The notes under the pieces are model-generated. The model ran no database searches. It was not told the DNA's origin and worked only from the letters and a program-made list of their open reading frames with translations. This document shows positions 47,033 to 54,747 of a DNA stretch of 64,000 nt, in pieces. Numbering within the stretch: position 1 is the stretch's first letter; each line of letters starts with the position of its first letter. Made by a program: the position numbers and the translations under genes. The stretch is from an uncultured Alphaproteobacteria bacterium (GTDB lineage: Bacteria > Pseudomonadota > Alphaproteobacteria > Micavibrionales > Micavibrionaceae), in NCBI GenBank assembly GCA_937931645.1, contig CALHAR010000005.1, positions 186,001 through 250,000 on the forward strand, written 5' to 3'.

Positions 47033-48295
47033 TTAAAATCTTGCTGGTGCAGGGTCTATTTCTACGATACGGCCATTACGAAGTTCTAGGATAGAAAGTT
47101 TCCGCTCAACAATTCCATTGCGTTGAAATCTGAATATACCGTCTGTTCCTGCAAAACCATTTTGGTTGGTGAGGGACGCATAATCATAAGCGGGTCGATT
47201 GCTTTTTTGATAGCCATTTTTTGCCAAAATCGCCGATAATGCGGTGGCATCATACGCCAATGTTGCTAGGCGCGCAGGCGCACTACCGTAGGCGGCGGTG
47301 TATTTTTGTTCAAAGCTACGGCGCGCTGTTGGCGATGGGGCGGCAAACCAACCACCTTGCATATTTGGTTCGGCGGCAATGCGCTTGTCATCCCAAAGCC
47401 CTGTACCAAGGCGCTTAACTTGCGCTGGTGGTAAATTATTATAGCTGAGCGCGCTGGCGATTAAGTCAGTTTGATTCCCACCAACAGGCATGAAGACTGC
47501 GTTAAAATCTGGTGATTGCCCTACTTGCGGTTTCAATGTTGCTATCTGGTTAGTGACACCAGTATCACCGTTATTATAGCGGATAGATTTGATCAGACTG
47601 CCGCCATTTTTTAAAACAACTTCACTAAACTGTCCTGATACGGCGTTGCCGTAAGTGTCTTGTGCGGCGATTAAACCATAGTTTTTATATCCCTTAGACA
47701 GCGCATAGCTGGCGATACGATTAACTTGTGAAAATGGCATGAAGCCCATGAGGAAGGTGTTGTTATCCGCCAAAGTCCAATCAGTGGAAAAGGCAATGAT
47801 GTTAATATTTTTTGATCGCGCAATCGGTTTAACCGCCCGAACGGAATCAGAAAATAAAGGTCCTAAGATAAGTTGCGCGCCATCATTGATGGCAGAGGTT
47901 GCCGCCGCCGCCGCACCATTTTGTGTACCTGCGGTGTCACGCGGCATCAGATTAAAATTATTATACCCCATTTCAAACATGGCCAGTTGCGCCCCTTGCA
48001 ACATTGATTGACCAAGGGCGGATCTTGACCCGCTTAACGGTAAAAGAATTGCAACATTGACGGGTGGTAAATTATCAAATTCGCTTTTAATAATAGGTTT
48101 GTGAGAGGGGGAAGGTGGCGCTGGTGTGAATAAAGGCTCAGCTGCGTTTTCTTCTTCTGTGGCGGGCGGTGTACTCCAAGGGTTTTGTCCTCCTGTTTGG
48201 TTCAGCGGCGCACAGCCTGTAATAATAAGCGGTGCAATCAAAAGAATAGCTGTAAAAAGATAGGTGATAAGCGGCGTAAATCTTATGTTAGTCAT
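47033..48295 (-). CDS. Penicillin-binding protein activator, LpoA-like lipoprotein
   Basis: A lipoprotein of about 420 residues. The start at 48295 is preferred over 48394 because it gives a normal signal peptide with lipobox ITGC. After a Pro-rich linker, the main domain is a periplasmic-binding-protein fold (VAILLPLSGSRSALGQSMLQ, LILGPLFSDSVRAVKPIA, KNYGLIAAQDTYGNAVS), as in the C-terminal half of LpoA. It is smaller than E. coli LpoA, lacking the TPR half. The adjacent divergent rsmI and following yraN and BON-lipoprotein genes copy the E. coli rsmI/lpoA/yraN/dolP neighbourhood, which supports the call. It would stimulate a class A PBP from the outer membrane. Confidence 0.82.
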   Translation of the reverse strand: MTNIRFTPLITYLFTAILLIAPLIITGCAPLNQTGGQNPWSTPPATEEENAAEPLFTPAPPSPSHKPIIKSEFDNLPPVNVAILLPLSGSRSALGQSMLQGAQLAMFEMGYNNFNLMPRDTAGTQNGAAAAATSAINDGAQLILGPLFSDSVRAVKPIARSKNINIIAFSTDWTLADNNTFLMGFMPFSQVNRIASYALSKGYKNYGLIAAQDTYGNAVSGQFSEVVLKNGGSLIKSIRYNNGDTGVTNQIATLKPQVGQSPDFNAVFMPVGGNQTDLIASALSYNNLPPAQVKRLGTGLWDDKRIAAEPNMQGGWFAAPSPTARRSFEQKYTAAYGSAPARLATLAYDATALSAILAKNGYQKSNRPAYDYASLTNQNGFAGTDGIFRFQRNGIVERKLSILELRNGRIVEIDPAPARF

Positions 48296-48428
48296 GGCAA
48301 TCTCTGTCAAACCTGATAGTTTCAATAAGTTATGTCTGATAATCTTGGTGAGCCTACACAAAAATGAAGGCAAGCACCACAGGGTTTTTCTCAAAGCATA
48401 TGAATGAAGTAATGAATTGAATACGCAA

Positions 48429-49337
48429 ATGGTTGTAAAAGAACAAAAAAAACAACAGGTTGAAATAAAAGAAACACCAAAATCCGTGGCGATGAAACCA
48501 GGGTTTTATTTGGTGGCAACACCTATTGGTAATTTGCGTGATATTACCTTTCGGGCGCTGGATGTGCTGTCCTCTGTTGATTTAGTCGTTTGTGAAGATA
48601 CCCGCGTGACGGGCAAGTTGATGAACGCTTATGGTTTTAAGAAAAAAATGCAGGTTTATAATGACCATAGTACAGATCATCAGCGTGAATATTTAATTCA
48701 ATGCGCGGCAGAAGGGCAGTCTATCGCTGTCTTAAGTGATGCGGGCACACCGCTGGTTTCCGATCCTGGCTATAAACTGGTACGCGGCGCGGTTGAACAA
48801 AACCTATATGTGACTTCCATTCCAGGGCCAAATGCGGCTTTGCCGGCCTTGCAACTTTCAGGCTTACCGACAGATCAATTTTCTTTCCTTGGTTTCTTGC
48901 CGCCTAAAACTACAGCGCGTCAAAATACCTTGAAGAAATGGGAGGCTGCACCGGGTAGTTTAATTATTTATGAAACAGGGCCAAGGCTTCTCGATAGCTT
49001 GCAAGATATGCGTCAAACATTAGGTAATCGTGAGGCCGCCGTTATGCGCGAGCTCACAAAAATGTATGAAGAAGTGCAACGCGGCAAGCTGTCCGATCTG
49101 ATTGTTCATTACACAAAAATTGGCGCACCCAAAGGTGAGATTGTCGTGGTGCTGGGGCAGGCGGTGGCCGAGATTGTCTCAACCGAAAGTATCGAAAAGC
49201 AAATTAAATCAGCATTAGAAAAGATGTCAGTACGTGACGCAGCCGAAATGGTGGCGCAAGCCACGGGCAAGCCAAAGAAGACTATTTATACGCTGACTTT
49301 AAAGTTAGCCAGTGATAGAAAAAGCGACAGGAAATAA
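48429..49337 (+). CDS. rsmI: 16S rRNA (cytidine(1402)-2'-O)-methyltransferase
   Basis: RsmI methylates the ribose of C1402 in the ribosomal P site. Family marks are FYLVATPIGNLRDITFRALD, VVCEDTRVTGKLM, LSDAGTPLVSDPGYKLVR and SIPGPNAALPALQLSGL. The tail PKGEIVVVLG is also typical. The open frame begins at TTG 48417; the in-frame ATG 48429 is used here, and the conserved part begins only at about Met 22 of that form, so the start is uncertain. The gene is divergent from the lpoA-like gene and leads the yraN - BON lipoprotein - sirB1-like group. Confidence 0.94.
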   Translation: MVVKEQKKQQVEIKETPKSVAMKPGFYLVATPIGNLRDITFRALDVLSSVDLVVCEDTRVTGKLMNAYGFKKKMQVYNDHSTDHQREYLIQCAAEGQSIAVLSDAGTPLVSDPGYKLVRGAVEQNLYVTSIPGPNAALPALQLSGLPTDQFSFLGFLPPKTTARQNTLKKWEAAPGSLIIYETGPRLLDSLQDMRQTLGNREAAVMRELTKMYEEVQRGKLSDLIVHYTKIGAPKGEIVVVLGQAVAEIVSTESIEKQIKSALEKMSVRDAAEMVAQATGKPKKTIYTLTLKLASDRKSDRK

Positions 49338-49345
49338 GTAAATTC

Positions 49346-49732
49346 ATGCTAGATCGTCGCCTTATAAATAAGAAAAAAACTTACGATAAAGGACTTCAGG
49401 CGGAAAAAGCGGCGGCGAATTGGTTGCGGTTAAAAGGCTATAAAATCCTCGAACAGCGTTATAAAACAAAATATGGTGAGATTGACCTTATTATCACCAA
49501 GAAGAATGTTATTGCCTTTGTTGAGGTTAAGGCGCGTAAGACCGAAAGAGAAGCGCTTGAGAGCTTAACCCCTAAAATGCAAAACCGTATCGCGCAGGCG
49601 GCCTCTTATTATATCAGCCAAAATGACGTGGCAGAGTATGATCTGCGCTTTGACCTTGTTGCGGTTCTACCGCCTTTCCTTGGAATAACCACAATTCAAC
49701 ACCTAGACAACGCATGGCAGCTCACGGCATAA
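49346..49732 (+). CDS. yraN: YraN family (UPF0102) endonuclease-like protein
   Basis: A 128-residue protein with a restriction-endonuclease-like core. The motif GEIDLIITKKNVIAFVEVKAR carries the E-x-D-x(n)-E-V-K catalytic set of this fold. The early helix YDKGLQAEKAAANWLRLKGY is typical of YraN. The biological role is not established. It lies 8 bases after rsmI and overlaps the extended frame of the BON gene. Confidence 0.92.
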   Translation: MLDRRLINKKKTYDKGLQAEKAAANWLRLKGYKILEQRYKTKYGEIDLIITKKNVIAFVEVKARKTEREALESLTPKMQNRIAQAASYYISQNDVAEYDLRFDLVAVLPPFLGITTIQHLDNAWQLTA

Positions 49733-49740
49733 TAATAACC

Positions 49741-50529
49741 ATGATTCGAAATAAACTTATTTTAACTCTTTTTCTTGTTCCTCTTATGCTTGGTGGCTGT
49801 ACGGGGCTGGGGCTTTTAACTGGGGCGGCGGCAGTGACGGGTGTTTCTGCGGCGCAAGAGGGCGGTATCCCCCGTGCCATTGATGATACAAAAATTAAAG
49901 TCAGAATTAACGAAGCTTGGTTTAGATATGACGTTGATGCGTTTCGTAAGTTGGGCACAACGGTTAATCAAGGGCGCGTGTTGGTGACGGGTGTTGTTCA
50001 AGATCCGGCGCAACGGGTTGAGGCTATTCGCCTTGTTTGGTTGGTTCCTGATGTGAAGCAAGTTATTAATGAAGTGCGTGTTGCCGATAGTGCGGGTATT
50101 ACAGGTTTTGTAAAAGATAAATGGATTACATCACGCTTACGCGGCTCACTGGCGTTTAATCGTTCTGTGCAATCGATTAATTATTCTATTGATACGGTGC
50201 AGGGGGTTATTTACCTGATGGGTGTTGCGCAACATCAAGCCGAGCTTAACCGTGTGATTGAAACGGCGCGGACAATTTCAGGTGTGAAGCAAGTTGTTAG
50301 TTACGTGAAGCTGGCGGGTGAACCGCTTGAGGGTGAGACAAAAGCAGAGCCAATCGCCGAGACGACTGTTCCCGCGCAACCGCAAGGTTTAGAGAGCAAT
50401 GTTCAGGGGAATGCCCCGATTGTCAGCAGTTCTAATATAAAAACGCGTGAGCTTGCGCCAGATATTGATGTGCCAGCAAGAACCGTTCCTGAAAACTCAC
50501 CTTCTATTCAAGACCAATATTATAATTAA
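49741..50529 (+). CDS. DolP/YraP-like lipoprotein with two BON domains
   Basis: An outer-membrane lipoprotein of about 262 residues. The ATG at 49741 gives a standard lipoprotein signal (ILTLFLVPLMLGGC; Cys at residue 20). The frame is open further upstream to 49714, but that start overlaps yraN. Two BON domains follow (about 45-105, with VNQGRVLVTGVVQDPAQRVEA, and about 110-175, with VQGVIYLMGVAQHQAELNRV). After them comes a roughly 80-residue low-complexity Pro/Glu/Thr tail absent from E. coli DolP. BON domains bind anionic phospholipids; DolP protects outer-membrane integrity. The E. coli-like gene order supports orthology. Confidence 0.85.
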   Translation: MIRNKLILTLFLVPLMLGGCTGLGLLTGAAAVTGVSAAQEGGIPRAIDDTKIKVRINEAWFRYDVDAFRKLGTTVNQGRVLVTGVVQDPAQRVEAIRLVWLVPDVKQVINEVRVADSAGITGFVKDKWITSRLRGSLAFNRSVQSINYSIDTVQGVIYLMGVAQHQAELNRVIETARTISGVKQVVSYVKLAGEPLEGETKAEPIAETTVPAQPQGLESNVQGNAPIVSSSNIKTRELAPDIDVPARTVPENSPSIQDQYYN

Positions 50530-50531
50530 AT

Positions 50532-51374
50532 ATGGCTGAGGATAGTCTAACACTTCTCAAAAATTATGGTGCTGGAGCAGATCAAGATATTGATCTATCA
50601 GCCTGCGCTTTGGCGATGGCGTCTATGGATAGTCCAGGTATCTCCATTGACCGTTTTCAAAATCATATAACAAATCTGATAAAAGAAGTTGCTGACCGCC
50701 ATGTTTTGTTATTGAAGGAAGGCGCGGATGATGATGCGGCAACGCAGCTTGCCGCTCTTAAGCATATTATTGCTGATCAATATGAATATGTCGGTGATGG
50801 AGAAAATTATGATGACCTACAAAATGTAAATTTAATGCGTGTGATTGAGCGCCGTAAAGGTATGCCTGTTGCCCTTGCATTAATTTATATTCATGTGGGG
50901 CAGGCGCAAGGTTGGCAAGTTGAAGCATTGAGCTTCCCCGCGCATGTTGTGTGCCGTATTGAAAAACATGGGGTAAGAATTTTGTTTGACCCTTTTAATC
51001 GTTGTGATGTCTTACAAGCGCCAGATTTACGGAACTTACTAAAAACGTTAGTGGGTGAGCATGCTGAGCTTTCGACTACATATTATGACCCTGCGACCAA
51101 GCGCGCTTTGCTTATTCGTATGCAAAATAATATAAAGTTGCGCCAGATTGAAGGCGAAGATTATTTAGGGGCTTTAAAGACAATTGATGTGATGCGGCTT
51201 CTTGACCCTAAAGAATATCGCCTACTTTTTGATGCGGGTGTGCTGTATGCACGGACGAATCAGGCGGTGGCCGCTATTGAGGCACTGGAGGCATATTTAG
51301 ACCGCGCCCCTGCGGATGAAGATCAGCACGATGCGTGGATGTTATTACAGCAAATAAAGAGTGATCTGCATTAA
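50532..51374 (+). CDS. SirB1 family transglutaminase-like/TPR protein
   Basis: A 280-residue cytoplasmic protein. The central transglutaminase-like region (about 85-160) has MRVIERRKGMPVALALIYIH and SFPAHVVCRIE, the SirB1 motif. The C-terminal part (about 190-275) contains TPR-type helices (LLFDAGVLYARTNQAVAAIE). Family function is unknown. The conserved active-site Cys of true transglutaminases is not clearly seen. It begins 2 bases after the BON gene, so it is in the same operon. Confidence 0.85.
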   Translation: MAEDSLTLLKNYGAGADQDIDLSACALAMASMDSPGISIDRFQNHITNLIKEVADRHVLLLKEGADDDAATQLAALKHIIADQYEYVGDGENYDDLQNVNLMRVIERRKGMPVALALIYIHVGQAQGWQVEALSFPAHVVCRIEKHGVRILFDPFNRCDVLQAPDLRNLLKTLVGEHAELSTTYYDPATKRALLIRMQNNIKLRQIEGEDYLGALKTIDVMRLLDPKEYRLLFDAGVLYARTNQAVAAIEALEAYLDRAPADEDQHDAWMLLQQIKSDLH

Positions 51375-51412
51375 GGGGTATGCTGTTTAATTACGACAAA
51401 ACCTTGAAAATT

Positions 51413-51436
51413 AGGGGGTAATCTTATGTACCCCCT
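51413..51436 (+). repeat. Perfect 8-bp hairpin after the sirB1-like gene
   Basis: AGGGGGTA / TACCCCCT with an eight-base loop ATCTTATG. It lies 39 bases after the sirB1-like stop. The 3' side is not followed by a T-run, so it is not a classic terminator; it could protect the 3' end of the upstream message or be part of the pal control region. Confidence 0.5.
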
Positions 51437-51464
51437 TGTCACGTCAGAACCAAGGGTTTAAATA
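51436..51464 (+). promoter_or_regulatory. Candidate pal promoter
   Basis: TTGTCA, 17 bases, TAAATA. The -35 matches five of six; the -10 only three of six. It would place the start near 51471, just before the terminator-like hairpin in the pal leader. Confidence 0.3.
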
Positions 51465-51480
51465 TAGAATCAAGATTTTG

Positions 51481-51520
51481 CCCCTGCGCTTGTTTGCGCT
51501 TCTATTATAAGGGGTTTTTT
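51481..51520 (+). terminator. Terminator or attenuator hairpin just upstream of pal
   Basis: An outer CCCCT / AGGGG stem encloses an inner GCGC / GCGC stem and is followed directly by six T. It ends only 35 bases before the pal ATG, too little space for an independent promoter with a leader. It therefore either ends the upstream operon with pal expressed by readthrough, or attenuates transcription from the promoter candidate at 51436-51464. Confidence 0.7.
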
Positions 51521-51555
51521 AAAAATGACGCTTAAATTTTAAAGGAGCCTTTCAC

Positions 51556-52125
51556 ATGCGCACACGTCACAATTTATCTAAGTTTTTAATGATTGCATTA
51601 ATACCATTGGTATTAGCGGCATGTTCGTCTAAAAAAGATTTGGGTGATTCAGAAGGGATCACAATCGGAGAAACTACGGGTCTTAATGAAGGAACAGCTG
51701 TTGAAAACACAGGTGATACATACGGAACAGGTGTTGGTATTGGCAATGTTGATAGTTCAACAGTTCCAGGGTCACAGGCTGATTTAGCGGCGCAAGCGGG
51801 AAGTGATATTGTTTACTTTGACACTAACCAACATGATCTAAATTCACAAAGCCGTAGCATTATTGAAGGTCAGGCGCGCTGGTTAAACTCATACCCAAAT
51901 CTAAATGTAACAATCGAAGGTCACGCAGACGAGCGCGGAACGCGTGAATATAATATCGCGCTTGGTGATCGTCGTGCCAATGCGGTTAAAAACTATATGA
52001 CTGCGATTGGTGTTGACCCACGCCGTGTGAATACAATCAGCTATGGTAAAGAGCAGCCATTGGTTGTGGGCGCGGATGGTACATCATGGGCGCAAAATAG
52101 ACGGGCGCGGACACGTGTTGAGTAA
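51556..52125 (+). CDS. pal: Peptidoglycan-associated lipoprotein Pal
   Basis: A 189-residue outer-membrane lipoprotein of the Tol-Pal system that holds the outer membrane to peptidoglycan during division. Signal and lipobox LVLAAC place the lipidated Cys at residue 22. A flexible Gly/Thr linker follows (about 30-80). The OmpA-like domain has VYFDTNQHDLNSQSR, VTIEGHADERGTREYNIALG and RRANAVKNYM, the peptidoglycan-binding motif. AAAGGAG is a strong ribosome site. tolB and tolQRA are not upstream within this window, unlike the usual tolQRAB-pal operon. Confidence 0.97.
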   Translation: MRTRHNLSKFLMIALIPLVLAACSSKKDLGDSEGITIGETTGLNEGTAVENTGDTYGTGVGIGNVDSSTVPGSQADLAAQAGSDIVYFDTNQHDLNSQSRSIIEGQARWLNSYPNLNVTIEGHADERGTREYNIALGDRRANAVKNYMTAIGVDPRRVNTISYGKEQPLVVGADGTSWAQNRRARTRVE

Positions 52126-52957
52126 GTCAAACGTACCATTAAAAATTTTAAAGGCACGGAAAGGAAATCTTCTGTGCCTTTCCTCTATTATTGCCTGTGT
52201 TGCTTTATCAATCATGGTCGTGCCATCCATAGTCATGGCGCAGCAAGACCCCGTTTATCTGGGGAATAGCGCAGGGCAAACGGAAATCCGTATTCAACAA
52301 TTAGAAACTCAAATTCGTCAGTTGACGGGTAAGGTTGAAGAGCAGGTTTATGAAGTTAATTCCTTAAAGCAAAAAATAAGGTTTTTAGAAAAAAGCTCTG
52401 TTCCTTCCCAAAGTGGCAGCGCCCCTCAACAGCAAAGCGGTGCTTCAAACACTGGACAGTTTGATGCATCACAGATTGCGCCGCCGTCTTCTATCAATCC
52501 ATTAGGCGTTGATTTCAGCGCGCAACAACCAAGAGGTATACAGTCCAGAACAGTGACGGGAAGTACGACGGATGCAACCGCGCAGTATGAGCAAGCTTAC
52601 GCTAACCTAAAAAGTGAAAATTATGAGCAAGCACAAAAAGGCTTTGATGGTTTTTTAAGTACGCATAGTGACCATGTTTTGGCCGCTAATGCTAAATACT
52701 GGCTAGGTGAAACTTACTATGTCCGTGGTGATTACAAAAAATCGGCGCGTGTGTTTGCAGAAGGTTTTCAAACTTACCCTGACAGTGTGAAAGCGCCTGA
52801 TATTTTGTTAAAGCTTGGTCTGTCATTAAAAGGTCTGGGTAAAGAACAAGATGCTTGTGTGGCTTTAGGACAAGTGCCTGTTAAGTTTCCAAGTGGTAAT
52901 GGGGAAATATTAAAACGTGCAGAGCAAGAGCGTAACGCTTTATCCTGCGATGCCTAA
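52115..52957 (+). CDS. cpoB: Cell division coordinator CpoB (YbgF)
   Basis: A periplasmic protein of about 280 residues that links the Tol system to cell-wall synthesis at division. The start is uncertain: the frame runs back into pal, and GTG 52115 or TTG 52118 are the most sensible. They give a signal peptide (SIIACVALSIMVVPSIVMAQ) with cleavage near residue 45. A coiled coil follows (RIQQLETQIRQLTGKVEEQV), then a Gln/Ser linker and a C-terminal TPR domain (ATAQYEQAYANLKSENYEQA, GETYYVRGDYKKSARVFAEG). It overlaps pal by about 11 bases and abuts tilS by one base. Confidence 0.92.
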   Translation: MLSKSNVPLKILKARKGNLLCLSSIIACVALSIMVVPSIVMAQQDPVYLGNSAGQTEIRIQQLETQIRQLTGKVEEQVYEVNSLKQKIRFLEKSSVPSQSGSAPQQQSGASNTGQFDASQIAPPSSINPLGVDFSAQQPRGIQSRTVTGSTTDATAQYEQAYANLKSENYEQAQKGFDGFLSTHSDHVLAANAKYWLGETYYVRGDYKKSARVFAEGFQTYPDSVKAPDILLKLGLSLKGLGKEQDACVALGQVPVKFPSGNGEILKRAEQERNALSCDA

Positions 52958-53979
52958 TGGGTACTCAAGATTGTTTAGAGCAAGATAAGCTAGAAACAGC
53001 ATTTACTGGTTTTTTAAATAAACATCCAGACATAAAGACTCAAACATCATTGGCTGTTGCTGTTTCTGGTGGACCTGACAGCATGGCTTTGGCACATTTT
53101 ATCTGCCAATGGAGTGTTTTAGAAAAGAAAGAAATTCATATTTTAACCGTCGATCATGGCTTGCGCGATGCTGCTAAGGCGGAGGCTGAACAAGTAGCGC
53201 GCTGGACGGAGCAACAAAATGCTAAAAATATTACGCACCAGATTTTACGCTGGGAAGGTGACAAGCCTGATACCTCTATCATGGAAGAGGCACGTCACGC
53301 GCGTTATGACTTAATCGCAGATTATTGCCAGCACCATAATATAAAAACTGTTTTTGTTGCCCATCATCAAAATGATCAGGCCGAAACTTTTCTTATCCGT
53401 TTTGCAAAAGGGAGTGGCCTCGATGGTTTAGCTGGGATGAGCGCATTACAAAGTTACAGTGAAGATTTAAAAATTGCCCGTCCTTTTTTAAATATCTCTA
53501 AACAAAATTTAATCAAATATTGCGACAGTAATGCTGTTGATTTTGCAAGTGATCCCAGTAATGAAAATGAAAAATATTTACGCCCGCGTTTGCGACAATC
53601 AATGACAGTTCTTGAAAAAGAAGGATTAACCCCAAAACGCCTTGCAAGCTTATCAAACAGATTAAGGCGGGCACGCCATGCTCTGGAGGTTATGAGCGAG
53701 CGTGCCTATCAAAATTGTTTAAAAGAAGAAAATGAACAACAAGTTATTTTAAATTTTAATATGTTGAGCGTTGAACCAGAAGAAATTACTTTCCGTGTTG
53801 TGAAGCGGGCGGCGCATCACATACGCGGTCATGATGGTTATGGCATTCGTATGGATCGCTTGGAAAGCTTGCTTGATTCCTTGTTAACCCGGCCAGAATT
53901 ATTTAAACCTCGTACGCTGGGTGGGTTAATCTTTGCATTAAAAGACAAAAATAGCGCATTATATATAGAGAAGGAGTGA
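52957..53979 (+). CDS. tilS: tRNA(Ile)-lysidine synthetase
   Basis: A 340-residue PP-loop ATPase that modifies C34 of tRNA-Ile2 to lysidine so it reads AUA, an essential step. The PP-loop VAVSGGPDSMALAHFI lies near residue 30, HILTVDHGLRDAAKAEAEQV follows, and VAHHQNDQAETFLIRFAKGSGLDGLAG is the lysidine synthetase block. The shorter length (E. coli 432) fits the alphaproteobacterial form without the full C-terminal extension. Its ATG shares a base with the cpoB stop. Confidence 0.95.
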   Translation: MGTQDCLEQDKLETAFTGFLNKHPDIKTQTSLAVAVSGGPDSMALAHFICQWSVLEKKEIHILTVDHGLRDAAKAEAEQVARWTEQQNAKNITHQILRWEGDKPDTSIMEEARHARYDLIADYCQHHNIKTVFVAHHQNDQAETFLIRFAKGSGLDGLAGMSALQSYSEDLKIARPFLNISKQNLIKYCDSNAVDFASDPSNENEKYLRPRLRQSMTVLEKEGLTPKRLASLSNRLRRARHALEVMSERAYQNCLKEENEQQVILNFNMLSVEPEEITFRVVKRAAHHIRGHDGYGIRMDRLESLLDSLLTRPELFKPRTLGGLIFALKDKNSALYIEKE

Positions 53980-54626
53980 TTATTATTTTACGTCTATATT
54001 TAATATTTATGGTTATGTTGTCTTGCTTGGTATTTGCCCCTTACCTTGTGCCTACTTCTTATGCGCAAGCCGTTGAAAAGCTCACTTACGCTAATGAAAA
54101 TGAAATTTTGGATACTGCGGATGTCCGTGGTTTTATTTGGGGGTTACCACGCTCTATTATTCTAGCAGAAGAAAAAGCTACTTTTGTTGAGGAAGAGGAC
54201 GGCGCTCTATTCTATGTTGATTACATTAGAGGCATAAAAGCGTCTATTACGTATGAATTTGAAGACGATAAATTATTCCGCGTGCGGATATTTTCTGAAA
54301 AAGACTACCCCAATCCACAAGACCGTATGGAAGATTTGGTCAAAATGAAACGTGATTTGGATAAGCGTTTTGGTGAGCCTGAAGAAGAAAATTTTGAATG
54401 GAAAAAAGATACGGATAAGAAATTCCCAGAAAGCTGGGGTTGGGCTGTTTATAGAGGGGAGCTGTTAATTACCCTAAAATGGCAGAGCGCAACAACATTT
54501 GTCAGTGCTTATTTAGGCGCCTCTAAGCCTTATTACCCTGTCTTGAGCGTGACGTATGAAGACGCCAAGGCCAAGAAGGCGAAGATGGAGCGAAAAGCGG
54601 CGGAAGATATCAAAATACTGCCATAA
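53976..54626 (+). CDS. Hypothetical exported protein between tilS and ftsH
   Basis: A protein of about 216 residues that I do not recognise. Residues 1-31 form a signal peptide (hydrophobic LYLIFMVMLSCLVFAP, cleavage near SYAQA). The mature part has GFIWGLPRSIILAEEKATF, YEFEDDKLFRVRIF and a basic/acidic tail with KKAKMERKAAED. The start is a GTG inside AAGGAG and overlaps tilS by 4 bases; an ATT at 53982 would be better spaced from AAGGAG, so the start is uncertain. It is co-transcribed with tilS and is likely periplasmic or membrane-attached. Confidence 0.75.
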   Translation: MIIILRLYLIFMVMLSCLVFAPYLVPTSYAQAVEKLTYANENEILDTADVRGFIWGLPRSIILAEEKATFVEEEDGALFYVDYIRGIKASITYEFEDDKLFRVRIFSEKDYPNPQDRMEDLVKMKRDLDKRFGEPEEENFEWKKDTDKKFPESWGWAVYRGELLITLKWQSATTFVSAYLGASKPYYPVLSVTYEDAKAKKAKMERKAAEDIKILP

Positions 54627-54632
54627 ATCAGC

Positions 54633-54658
54633 CCTGATTACCGTGTAACCTACCCCAT
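54633..54658 (+). promoter_or_regulatory. Possible sigma-32-like heat-shock promoter of ftsH
   Basis: CCTGAT, 14 bases, CCCCAT. The -10 core CCCCAT is exact and the spacing is right; the -35 matches CTTGAA at four of six. E. coli ftsH is heat-shock controlled, which makes this plausible. Confidence 0.3.
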
Positions 54659-54677
54659 AGAACAAACCAAAATATAG

Positions 54678-54708
54678 AGGAATTGCTTGCTTTTTTGGCT
54701 AAATTCCT
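54678..54708 (+). repeat. 7-bp inverted repeat in the ftsH leader
   Basis: AGGAATT at 54678-54684 and AATTCCT at 54702-54708 flank 17 bases that include a T-run. It lies 39 bases before the ftsH ATG, in what would be its leader, and might form a hairpin in the mRNA. Confidence 0.35.
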
Positions 54709-54747
54709 TAGGTTAACAGGACATTATAAAACAAGGATTGACCCCTC

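Noticed and set aside
51525-51542. Five-codon leader peptide (ATG ACG CTT AAA TTT TAA) before pal
   Set aside because: No ribosome site of its own and no regulatory codon run; chance short frame.
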